Part shown: piece by piece, positions 45,701-50,884 of the stretch
Numbering within the stretch: position 1 is the first letter of the stretch
Layout of the letters: every line of letters starts with the position of its first letter
Assembly (NCBI GenBank): GCA_900315705.1
Contig: ONAB01000002.1
Coordinates: 1 to 50,884 of the forward strand
Length of the DNA stretch: 50,884 nt
Source: an uncultured Bacteroidales bacterium
GTDB lineage: Bacteria > Bacteroidota > Bacteroidia > Bacteroidales > WCHB1-69
Direction: 5' to 3'
Notes under the pieces: model-generated
The model's database searches: none
Seen by the model: the letters and a program-made list of their open reading frames with translations, nothing else
Told to the model about the DNA's origin: nothing
Position numbers and translations under genes: made by a program

Positions 45701-48347
45701 CGGATGCGTCAGCGCACCTGCCAGCATCACAGTCAACGTGGGTCCCTGCATACCGGGGCAGGGCGTGGAGACCGTCACTGCCTGTGAAAGCTACACCTGG
45801 CACGGGCACACCTACACGGCTAGCACCAGCACTGCCACGCACACCATCCCCGGCGGAGCCGCCACTGGCTGCGACAGCATTGTTACTCTCCACCTCACCA
45901 TCCATAACCCGACGCACACAGCCACTTCCATCACCGAGTGCGAAAGTTACACTTGGAACGGCACCACCTACAGATCGAGCGGCCATTACACCTATGCACA
46001 TCCCGACGCTCAAGGTTGCATTCAAGTGGACACCCTGCATCTTACCATCTATCGCCCGATACATACCGCCGTCACGGTAACGGAGTGCGACCGTTACACT
46101 TGGCACGGCATCACATACTCCAACAGCGGAGACTACTATTATGATCACGATGATGACAACGGATGCACCCAGGTGGACACTTTGCACCTCACCATCCATC
46201 ATCCGCAGCACTCCTCCACTTCAGTCAATTCGTGCGGCAGCTATATTTGGAATGGCACCACCTACTCAACCTCTGGAGTTTACACCTATGCTCACTCTGA
46301 TGCCAACGGTTGCACCCAAGTTGACACACTCCATCTCAACGTCCGTCCTAAACCTGTCGTCTCCATTTCCGGAGAGACATACATCCATCTTTATGAAAGC
46401 GCCACGCTTACCGCCAGTGGCGCAGACAGCTACGTTTGGTCAACAGGGGAACACACCAACCCCATCACAGTCTCCCCGACATCGGCAATGATCTACTCCG
46501 TCACAGGCTCTTCCAACGGGTGCACCAGCGAGCCGGCGCACATCACAATTATTGTGGGGCCTTGCATACCCGCACAAGGCGTGGAGACCATCACTGCGTG
46601 CGAAAGTTTCACCTGGCACGGCACCACCTACACGGAGAGCACCAGCACCCCGACATTCACCATTCCTGGCGGGGCTGCCACCGGCTGTGACAGTGTCGTC
46701 ACCCTGCACCTCACCATCCACCACGTACAGCACGCCGTTACCACTGCTAGTGAGTGTGGCAGCTACACCTGGGCTTCCGGCGACGGGCAGACCTACACCC
46801 AAAGCGGCACCTACCTGCACAGCCACACCGATGCCAACGGCTGCACGCAGGTCGATACGCTGCACCTCACCATCAAGCCTATCCCTGATGTAACCATTAC
46901 CGGCAATGGTTTCATCCATCTCTATGAAAGCGCCACGCTCACCGCACACGGCGCCGACAGCTATGTTTGGTCCACAGGTGCGAATACCGATGCCATCACG
47001 GTTTCGCCCACCAGTGCCACCACCTACTCCGTTACCGGATACGCTGACGGATGCACCAGCGCACCTGCCAGCATCACCATCAATGTGGGGGCCTGCATTC
47101 CCGCCCAGGGCGTGGAGACCGTCACCGCCTGCGGCAACTTCACCTGGTACGGGCAGACCTACACCGCCAACAACAGCACTGCCACACACACCATCCCCAA
47201 CGGGGCCGCCTCCGGTTGCGACAGCATCGTCACCCTGCACCTCACCGTCTTCCACCCGCAGCACACCGCCACCACTGCCAACGAGTGCGGCAGCTACACC
47301 TGGTCCTCCGGCGACGGGCAGACCTACACCCAGAGTGGCACCTATCTCCACAGCCACACGGACGCCAACGGATGTACACAGGTTGATACCCTGCACCTGA
47401 CCATCAGGCCTGTTCCCGTGGTGACCATCTCGGGCAACACTGCCATACATCTTTACGAGAGCACCACTCTCACCGCCAGCGGCGCCGACAGCTATTCCTG
47501 GTCCACAGGTGCCAGCAGCGATGCCATCACCGTGTCGCCTGCCACTACCACCACCTATTCCGTCACTGGCACCACCGACGGGTGCACCAGCGCGCCCGCC
47601 AGCGTCAACGTCACTGTGGGACCCTGCATCCCCGCCCAGGGCGTGGAGACCGTTACTGCCTGCGAAAGCTACACCTGGCACGGACAGACCTATTACGAAA
47701 GCACTGATACCGTCACACACACCGTCATCGGCGGGGCCACTACCGGTTGCGACAGCATTGTCACACTGCATCTCATCATCCACCACGCACAGCACACCGC
47801 CACTACTGCCAGCGAATGCAGCAGCTACACCTGGTCCTCCGGCGACGGGCAGACCTACACCCAAAGTGGCACGTATCTCCACAACCACACGGATGCCAAC
47901 GGCTGTACGCAAGTGGACACTCTGCACTTGACTATCCACGAGCCGCAAAGCAGCGAGTTCACAATAGCCACGGAGGACAGTTGTTATGATTGGAACGGGA
48001 CAGAGTACTGCGAGAATGGCGATTTCACCCAAACACTGACCGACCAGTTCGGTTGTGACAGTACCGTGACGTTGCACCTCACCCTCCGTGTTGGCATCAC
48101 ACAATATGACGAGCAATATAACATCTCCATCTATCCCAACCCCACGACGAGCATCCTCTACATCGAGAGCGACGCACAAATCGGCCAAATCCATCTTTAC
48201 AACACTTTCGGCCAAAAGATCAAATCCATACGTGTGGATGGAACAAAAGGGAGCCTTGACTTGTCCGACTTAGCCACCGGGGCCTATTACCTCCGCGTGG
48301 AGACAGACAAGGGTGTTGTCATCAAGAAAGTAATCAGAAACAAATAG
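36786..48347 (+). CDS. Giant secreted C10 cysteine protease with about 44 adhesin-like modules and T9SS tail
   Basis: A single uninterrupted frame of 3853 residues. After a signal peptide and propeptide comes a peptidase C10 (streptopain/SpeB type) domain with the catalytic Cys at residue 188 (VTGCVATAMAQ) and His at 330 (GGHAFICDGY), followed by FNFGWSG. Residues about 390-1090 hold two copies of an Ig-like strand region and a jelly-roll-like segment (LLQRFTTADLASHHN and its second copy). From about 1090 to 3770 there are tandem modules: about 15 with a PxVTISGN start, 14 with ETVTACGSYTWHG, 12 with SECGSYTW and two Fn3-like ones (ARGVCWSTSHNPT). Nearly every module has a pair of cysteines. 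The end is a type A T9SS domain (SIYPNPTTSILYIES). Probably a surface-anchored protease-adhesin. ATG at 36786 is preferred since the signal peptide starts there; the frame open from 36762 lies in the repeat array. Confidence 0.95.
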   Translation: MRKSLLLTACLVAVVSILTSAPVDTLTGLRVASNFYRERAGVQQSRSISSHLVKTYKILPSEARDSLNCLYVYNVGDGYVIVSADDRITPVLGYSTEGNFDVQHIPVQLQEWLSQYASKIGTAVSSPGFTNEQVNTSWRALASDNYTPSRYGTVRVAPLIQTLWDQHPYYNNYCPYDASAGERVVTGCVATAMAQIIRYWQYPSRGIGSHSYTHYSYGTQSADFGNTTYNYSLMPLSLDGSSSTAQINEVAKLMYHCGVSVDMDYGLASLGGSGASTQYAADALNTYFGYSGCQYQNKSDYTNYQWTNKLKTELNNGRPVLYDGSGTGGHAFICDGYTVDDYFHFNFGWSGSYNGYFTLDDITPGSYNFNYTQGGIFNISAALPILRASESEVDFLTESGTVSEGRKINVISNNLSSPITISTNSPFFVSTDSVHYGSSITMGTGGGYFFVKYSPSTGIQRDSSSITLASGSTTTSIVLQGFTFVIDCQPINNLNISSSDLSHINIVWTEPQMDTTPQILTWNNAKTSNYSFNNNKVTLLQRFTTADLASHHNQTLTGISFYVTSGFSVLKLVVYKGSDFRGTSFNPGTLIVEETIPVSTLTGNSWNTFTLSHPVTIDAHEELCFGVYMESSYAYPIPVGSPIVAKKGSIVGYSNGSGGQSWSQINSYSVCLRGIIQNTQSVTHYEVSRDGTPLGSTTSTSYNDIVSHTDTYHYTVTAVWDNSCSSAAQMDFTNVASIIVNPQVLEFHNNYGYSNTVKTVQIGGNGISQPIQVSVSGNFQISTNGTSYSTSATLSSSGGVLYVKYTPTSTNTTFESGQIDLSSGALSARVSLTGQCYGDCNPPENLVLSASGPTANLHWDTPTYTPEEPAILSWCTTFIHGSFTFLNDGNCTMVQRFEPSDLTSYHNKKITSISFVMPNVSTISSGKIVVYKGGSFSSSGNPGTLVYEQNINISSLSDWTWNSITLNTPVTIDASQELWFGVYFVYSGTCYLVSCDNSVSVSKKGGLIKRNNYSWDSFDYGFSIKATVEDTPITVSRYQIDRNGSTIVSNTSATSYTDNVGVNGNYDYTVWAIWSNGCRAGASGSVSVTGGCTTPGSVTTQNLCGGTYTWHGTTYNASGTYTYAFTNGSGCLQVDTLRLNIHSNPSVTINGNSSICNGSSTTLTASGANTYSWNTGVSGASISVHPTSTATYTVTGTNSYGCTATATFTVNVTSPTLAIVSTSDVSSITTSTATCGGSVSSDACSPVTARGVCWSTSHNPTITGSHTTNGTGTGTFTSSLSGLTANTTYYVRAYATTAAGTKYGEEKSFKTSCSAVTVNISGNTNICSGASTTLTASGANSYTWNTGASGSSITVNPTSSTPYTVTGTNSLGCTGNATVTVTVTPVSLATVNTANVTNITTTAATCGGSVSSDACSPVTARGVCWSTSHNPTVAGSHTSNGTGTGTFTSNLTGLAENTTYYVRAYATTAAGTAYGTEKTFTTGCTPAQGIETVTACGSYTWHGHTYTASTNTPTYTITNGAANGCDSIVTLHLTIKPIPVVTISGNTHINRYESTTLTASGASSYVWSTGSHNNAITVSPVVTTTYSVTGTTDGCSSTPASVTVTVGDCIPFYHIETVTACNSYTWHGHTYTESTNTPTHTFPNGASNGCDSIVNLHLIIIHSTNNSIYINECGSYTWYGTTYTTSGTYTHEYSSHYGCTQVDTLHLTITPIPVVTISGDTSIFIHESTIIMASGAESYIWSNGLNSTGFVVSPTTTTTYTVTGYNNLCASEPVSITVHVKECIPAQGIETITACSSYTWHGHTYTASTNTATYTIPSGAANGCDSIVTLHLTIHKPAHNAITVSECGRYTWSSGNGQTYTQSGTYLHTHTDVNGCTQVDTLHLTINPIPLVTITGNTSIPLYESTTLTAHGATSYTWSNGSHASAITVSPASATTYSVTGTTNGCTGTPASVTVVVGPCQPKQGVETVTACGSYTWHGHTYTASTNTPTYTIPGGAATGCDSVVTLHLTIKPVPVVTVTGNIAILIDQSTTLTAHGASSYTWSNGSHASAITVSPASTTTYSVVGTLGGCTSAPASVTVNVSACLPGQHEETITACDSYTWTSGNGQTYNESTNVTHTIPNGAANGCDSILTLHLIVRHPAKEYTVVTGCGSYTWNGIIYTQSGTYTFNHTDNYGCILRDTLVLTIKPKPVVTVTGNTSILASQSTTLTAQGAISYVWSNGSQTNTITVSPTDTTIYTVVGTTDGCSSEPVRVTVNVSPCTPVQGVETVTACDSYTWHGTTYTESTNTATYTIPGGAANGCDSIVTLHLTVRHPENEYSVITECGNFTWNGTTYTQSGTYTYSHTDSYGCTQMDTLVLTITPIPVVTITGNSSINLNESTTLTIHGSANMYVWSNGSRASSITVSPTSTTTYTVLGISNGCTSEPASFTVNVIVCSPVQSAETVSACGSYTWHGRTFYESTDTATYTIPNGSADGCDSTVTLHLTIHNPVHTAVTVSECGSYTWTSGNGQTYTASGHYTYSHSDAHGCTQVDTLHLTIKPIPVVTISGNNNIHLYESTTLTAHGANSYSWSTGASTGAITVSPAATTTYSVTGTTNGCASAPASVTVNVGSCIPGQGVETVTACGSYTWHGTTYTASTNTATHTIPGGAATGCDSIVTLHLTIKPIPVVTISGNNNIHLYESTTLTASGANSYVWSTGASTNAITVSPASTTTYSVTGTTDDCASAPASVTVNVGPCIPGQGVETVTACGSYTWHGHTYTASTSTATHTIPGGAATGCDSIVTLHLTIKPIPVVTISGDNNIHLFESTTLTASGANNYSWSTGANTNAITVSPATTTTYSVTGTSDGCASAPASITVNVGPCIPGQGVETVTACGSYTWHGYTYTASTSTATHTIPGGAATGCDSIVTLHLTIKPIPVVTISGNNDIHLYESTTLTASGANSYVWSTGNHTSAITVSPATTTTYSVTGTTDGCVSAPASITVNVGPCIPGQGVETVTACESYTWHGHTYTASTSTATHTIPGGAATGCDSIVTLHLTIHNPTHTATSITECESYTWNGTTYRSSGHYTYAHPDAQGCIQVDTLHLTIYRPIHTAVTVTECDRYTWHGITYSNSGDYYYDHDDDNGCTQVDTLHLTIHHPQHSSTSVNSCGSYIWNGTTYSTSGVYTYAHSDANGCTQVDTLHLNVRPKPVVSISGETYIHLYESATLTASGADSYVWSTGEHTNPITVSPTSAMIYSVTGSSNGCTSEPAHITIIVGPCIPAQGVETITACESFTWHGTTYTESTSTPTFTIPGGAATGCDSVVTLHLTIHHVQHAVTTASECGSYTWASGDGQTYTQSGTYLHSHTDANGCTQVDTLHLTIKPIPDVTITGNGFIHLYESATLTAHGADSYVWSTGANTDAITVSPTSATTYSVTGYADGCTSAPASITINVGACIPAQGVETVTACGNFTWYGQTYTANNSTATHTIPNGAASGCDSIVTLHLTVFHPQHTATTANECGSYTWSSGDGQTYTQSGTYLHSHTDANGCTQVDTLHLTIRPVPVVTISGNTAIHLYESTTLTASGADSYSWSTGASSDAITVSPATTTTYSVTGTTDGCTSAPASVNVTVGPCIPAQGVETVTACESYTWHGQTYYESTDTVTHTVIGGATTGCDSIVTLHLIIHHAQHTATTASECSSYTWSSGDGQTYTQSGTYLHNHTDANGCTQVDTLHLTIHEPQSSEFTIATEDSCYDWNGTEYCENGDFTQTLTDQFGCDSTVTLHLTLRVGITQYDEQYNISIYPNPTTSILYIESDAQIGQIHLYNTFGQKIKSIRVDGTKGSLDLSDLATGAYYLRVETDKGVVIKKVIRNK
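40060..48090 (+). repeat. Tandem module array inside the giant gene
   Basis: Three module types of about 52, 70 and 45 residues (starting ETVTAC, VVTISGN and SECGSYTW) alternate through most of the gene, interrupted once by two roughly 95-residue Fn3-like modules near 40430 and 40940. The order is mostly A-B or A-C-B. Around 45900-46350 three C modules follow each other. The trailing modules grow more uniform toward the middle and end of the gene. Confidence 0.9.
44619..45743 (+). repeat. Three complete 375-bp tandem units, highly similar at DNA level
   Basis: The string CCTGCA at the A-module start recurs at 44619, 44994, 45369 and 45744, that is every 375 bp (125 codons), and long stretches between are nearly identical. 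Each unit is one A plus one B module. In-frame length makes expansion or contraction by recombination harmless to the frame. Confidence 0.9.
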
Positions 48348-48353
48348 CAACCA

Positions 48354-48375
48354 CCCGCCGTGATGACACGGCGGG
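48354..48375. terminator. Hairpin after the giant gene
   Basis: Perfect 9-bp stem CCCGCCGTG / CACGGCGGG with an ATGA loop, between the stop at 48347 and the convergent DUF2851 stop at 48381. There is no T-run, so it may be a weak or factor-assisted terminator. Confidence 0.6.
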
Positions 48376-48380
48376 CCGGG

Positions 48381-49664
48381 CTATCCGCCCACATCCCGCA
48401 CAATGCGCTCTCCGATAGCGCAATCTATGCAGCGTTTTTCCTTACAATAACACTGCAGCAGTTCTATCAACGCCTGTGAATCCAACGCCGTGCGCTGCGG
48501 GAATGCCGTGTCACGGAACACCCTCGTAACCTTATTGTCCTCAAACGGAATCTGATCCCACATCGCCACGACATCCTCCTGTTTGGACTGATCGCCGAAA
48601 AAACGGTAATAGGCAAACAGCACCGGCACCACCGTGTTGATCATCAACAATTGGAACGCGGTGGCTCCCAACGAAACGCTATGTGGCAAGAGGGTCTCTT
48701 TCCCGAATTGGTAATGTGTCTCCCAATAGCTGTCGGCCTCCACAGCGAACAAGTCCTGATATTGCTCTATCGACGGGCAATCCAAAAGCGTCCGCAAAAG
48801 CTCAGGCGTCTTGTGGATGAGGGCAGCCAGCTGCGCCAGCCTCAAGCACGGGAAGTTGGACGGGCGCAAGCGAAGCCAGTTCCAATGATGACGGCCAATA
48901 GGTTGGAGCTGGTATTTGTAGCGCAAATATTCGTACTCGTATTTGAGATTGTCGTAGTAGGCGTCAACGTGAGGCAAGTCGAGCATACCCGCCTGCCCGA
49001 AAAGCAACGCTCGTACCTGTAGAGCGGAATCCGAATGGCGCAGGAGAATTTTGTAAGGGAGGCTCCGCGCCAACAACTCGAAAGCGGAGGCATTCGCTTT
49101 GAACCCGAAACTCACCGCCACCTGCCTGTACAAGGTTTCGTCCCAGTCGGCGCGGCACTGCGCGTGCAGACTCATTATGTCCTCGTATTTGCGCAGCAGA
49201 CGCTCCATCGCCATTGAGGAGACCAGAGACTGCAGGTGCAGTTCCTCGAAACGCGACAGGTGGTGGCAACAAGGGACCATCTCCACTGACCCGACCAATT
49301 GCTGATATTGAAGCCACTTCCCCTTCGGAATGCGGTCCTTCAGCTCCAACGTAGGATAATACTCCCCAGGTTGCCTCTCCACTTCCACATCGTGCTCGTA
49401 AACGACGTGTAGGGCCACCGACTTGTACTTCTCATCCTTTTCGTGATGATGCCGGAACCAGTCGGAACTCCGGATGTGGATCTCGACATCGCCGGCCCAG
49501 GTAATGTCGCCAATCTGCACCACCGCCTGCCGAAAATCAGGTCCGGCGTCAAAATTGTGAAAACCCGACGCCACAATGCGAAGCAATTCTCCCGAAGTCG
49601 TCCGCAAATCCGAAGTGTCAAACAATTTGTTTTTCCACAAATAGTGTAAAAAATCCTCTGTCAT
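48381..49664 (-). CDS. DUF2851 family protein
   Basis: About 427 residues. It begins MTEDFLHYLWKNKLFD and has NFDAGPDFRQAVVQIGDITWAGDVEIHIRSSDW, both hallmark stretches of DUF2851, and a C-terminal CYCKEKRCIDCAIG cysteine cluster that could bind metal. The family is common in Bacteroidota; function unknown, with a nuclease-like core (GDVEIH) proposed from motif form only. I use the ATG at 49664: the longer frame from 49688 would start inside the -7 box. Confidence 0.88.
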   Translation of the reverse strand: MTEDFLHYLWKNKLFDTSDLRTTSGELLRIVASGFHNFDAGPDFRQAVVQIGDITWAGDVEIHIRSSDWFRHHHEKDEKYKSVALHVVYEHDVEVERQPGEYYPTLELKDRIPKGKWLQYQQLVGSVEMVPCCHHLSRFEELHLQSLVSSMAMERLLRKYEDIMSLHAQCRADWDETLYRQVAVSFGFKANASAFELLARSLPYKILLRHSDSALQVRALLFGQAGMLDLPHVDAYYDNLKYEYEYLRYKYQLQPIGRHHWNWLRLRPSNFPCLRLAQLAALIHKTPELLRTLLDCPSIEQYQDLFAVEADSYWETHYQFGKETLLPHSVSLGATAFQLLMINTVVPVLFAYYRFFGDQSKQEDVVAMWDQIPFEDNKVTRVFRDTAFPQRTALDSQALIELLQCYCKEKRCIDCAIGERIVRDVGG

Positions 49665-49685
49665 AACGTCATTTCTTTTACTCTG

Positions 49686-49693
49686 CAAAAATA
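49686..49693 (-). promoter_or_regulatory. -7 box for DUF2851 gene
   Basis: Minus strand TATTTTTG followed by CAGAG, 22 bp upstream of the ATG at 49664. It decides the start codon of that gene. Confidence 0.75.
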
Positions 49694-49836
49694 ATATTTT
49701 TTTTAATTATTTCATACAATTAAAATATTTTTATCTTTTATTCGTTATATATTTATAATATACAATATATTAAATAACACAACACAAATTAACATATTCA
49801 ATATAATATCAAATATTAACTATTAATTGTAAAAAT
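49694..49836. other. Very AT-rich intergenic stretch
   Basis: About 140 bp of almost pure A/T between divergent DUF2851 and yraN. I see no DnaA-box cluster, hairpin or ORF, nor a convincing -7 box for yraN. Confidence 0.6.
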
Positions 49837-50202
49837 ATGGAAACAGCAAAGCAAGAAAAAGGGAAAAAGGGCGAGCAGATGGCCGCCGACTATTTAAGAA
49901 GCAAGGGGTATCAAATATTGGAAACCAACTGGAGGATGGGGCATCTGGAGGTGGACATCATTGCCATAGGTAACAATATGCTGGTGTTCGTGGAGGTCAA
50001 GACGCGGGCCACCAACGCATTCGGCGAGCCGGAGGTGTTTGTGGATCTCGCCAAGCAGCGTCATCTGATACGGGCGGCGAACATCTACATCGGGAAAAAC
50101 GGCATCGACAAGGAGGTGCGGTTCGACATCATCTCCGTGATCCTGAACGAGGGGGTGAAGAGTATCAAGCACATCGAGGACGCTTTCAAGCCGAGGTGGT
50201 AG
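49837..50202 (+). CDS. yraN: UPF0102 / YraN family endonuclease-like protein
   Basis: A 121-residue protein with the UPF0102 layout: KGEQMAADYLRSKGYQIL, then GHLEVDIIAI and LVFVEVKTR, which give the Glu, Asp and ExK of a PD-(D/E)xK nuclease fold, and a C-terminal VRFDIISV. Family length is about 120. The role is uncertain, possibly in recombination or repair. Short intergenic distance to rnpB, convergent. Confidence 0.93.
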   Translation: METAKQEKGKKGEQMAADYLRSKGYQILETNWRMGHLEVDIIAIGNNMLVFVEVKTRATNAFGEPEVFVDLAKQRHLIRAANIYIGKNGIDKEVRFDIISVILNEGVKSIKHIEDAFKPRW

Positions 50203-50216
50203 GGAGTTCAACGGAC

Positions 50217-50247
50217 ACAAAAAAACCGGGCGCCAAAAGCGTCCGGT
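50217..50247 (-). terminator. Intrinsic terminator of rnpB
   Basis: Minus strand reads ACCGGACGC, TTTT loop, GGCGCCCGGT followed by a T-run, just past the rnpB 3' end. Confidence 0.85.
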
Positions 50248-50251
50248 GTGT

Positions 50252-50585
50252 CTTGGGAACCTATAAGCCGGGTTCTGTACTATGTTGCCATTTATCTAGG
50301 GCCTGCGTCACCGCAGGTCTCCATCAACCTACCCTCCGAGTCGGACGAGCAGCCCTCAAGCCTCGGTTTATTTGGTCTTTCAACCCATAAGGTTTACCTC
50401 CGCCGGCATCACTGACGGCGACGTGAGCTCTTACCTCGCGTTTTCACCCTTACCCTTGCGGGCGGTATTTTTTCTGTGGCACTGTCTGTCATCCTTCGAT
50501 GCCTTCCCGTTAGGAAGTATGGTGCTCTGTGTTGCCCGGACTTTCCTCCCCCGCGCAAGGCGGCAGCGGCAACGCGGCTCCCAAT
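50252..50585 (-). ncRNA. rnpB: RNase P RNA
   Basis: About 334 nt, class A, read on the minus strand. The conserved 5' core GAGGAAAGTCCGGGC and the conserved 3' end ACAGAACCCGGCTTAT are both present. The ends pair as helix P1 (TTGGGAGCC at the 5' end with GGTTCCCAA at the 3' end), which sets the boundaries. The RNA matures tRNA 5' ends with the RnpA protein. It begins 5 bp after the dnaN stop codon, so it may be co-transcribed or have a promoter inside dnaN. Confidence 0.95.
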
Positions 50586-50589
50586 AGGG

Positions 50590-50884
50590 CTAGTAATTGA
50601 GCATCACCGGCATAATGAGCATCAGCAGCGTCTCGTTCTCGTCGTATTCCTCTTCAGGGAGGATGAGCGCGGCACGGTTGGGCTGCGACATCTCTATGCG
50701 GATTTGCTCGCTGTCCATATTCTCCAACATCTCACGCAAGAACTTGGAGTTGAAACCGATACTCATAGGTTCGCCGGTATAAACACCCGTAATTTCCTCG
50801 GCAGCCTTGTTGGAATAATCCATATCCTCGGCAGTCAGCGTGGTCTTGTCCTCGGCCAGCGTCACACGCACCTGGAAGGTGGAC
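50590..50884 (-). CDS. dnaN: DNA polymerase III beta sliding clamp, C-terminal part (cut by window edge)
   Basis: The last 97 codons of the beta clamp, reading from the window edge (STFQVRVTL). Typical C-terminal-domain features are GFNSKFLREMLENM, and the end LLMLIMPVMLNY, where the P-M-hydrophobic close forms the partner-binding cleft. The 5' part lies beyond the window. Confidence 0.93.
   Translation of the reverse strand, partial: STFQVRVTLAEDKTTLTAEDMDYSNKAAEEITGVYTGEPMSIGFNSKFLREMLENMDSEQIRIEMSQPNRAALILPEEEYDENETLLMLIMPVMLNY

Noticed and set aside
44331..48215. Long antisense open frames (about 590-630 codons) opposite the giant gene, rich in Gly-Asp-Gly and Val
   Set aside because: They mirror the repetitive sense codons, have no promoter or start context and no plausible protein features; they are shadows of the repeat DNA.
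49694..49836. Replication origin, given the AT-rich DNA near dnaN
   Set aside because: No DnaA-box cluster or dnaA gene visible; AT richness alone is common in intergenic DNA here.

Overview
The window reads as chromosome of a bacterium of the order Bacteroidales (phylum Bacteroidota). The evidence is the Bacteroidota-type -7 promoter box (TAnnTTTG, usually followed by GC) upstream of many genes, two proteins ending in type IX secretion (T9SS) sorting domains, weak or absent Shine-Dalgarno sequences, and families common in that phylum (DUF1573, DUF2147, DUF2851, peptidase C10, meso-DAP dehydrogenase, short phosphatidylserine decarboxylase). Coding DNA is moderately GC-rich and intergenic DNA is AT-rich. 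I see no phage, insertion sequence, tRNA or CRISPR array.

Layout: 1-3.8 kb, a minus-strand envelope cluster (lipoprotein, psd, and a glycosyltransferase fused to a degenerate sugar-phosphate transferase). 4-10.2 kb, amino-acid and central metabolism (rocD, ddh, a MalY-type lyase, a CPBP protease, and an oxaloacetate decarboxylase/pyruvate carboxylase-B-like protein with no biotin lysine). 10.7-17.7 kb, two unknown exported proteins, then DUF58, radC, nnr and a thioredoxin-fold lipid- or periplasm-facing protein. 17.8-23.8 kb, DUF1573, mpl and mfd. 23.9-28.9 kb, a threonine-synthase-like enzyme, an orphan membrane protein, an SDR, a secreted C1B peptidase and DUF2147. 28.9-32.6 kb, a LuxR-type regulator overlapping a hemerythrin/RIC-like protein, preceded by a secreted transglutaminase-fold T9SS protein. 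32.8-36.7 kb, dsbD and lnt. 36.8-48.3 kb, one giant gene of about 3,850 codons: a C10 (streptopain-type) cysteine protease followed by about 44 cysteine-bearing Ig/adhesin-like modules and a T9SS tail. 48.4-50.9 kb, DUF2851, yraN, RNase P RNA and the 3' end of dnaN.

Three points stand out. (1) The tetranucleotide CATG is almost absent: reading the whole window I find three copies where about 200 would be expected by chance, and codon choice before Met and after His appears bent to avoid it. (2) Four intergenic tracts are built from degenerate 7-bp units of one type (close to GAMKTRA on the transcribed strand). They sit at gene junctions, supply the stop codon of the upstream gene in all three cases where they follow one, and, because 7 is coprime with 3, put stops in every frame of the transcribed strand only. 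They may be an undescribed class of gene-boundary element. (3) The giant protease-adhesin carries near-identical 375-bp internal tandem repeats.
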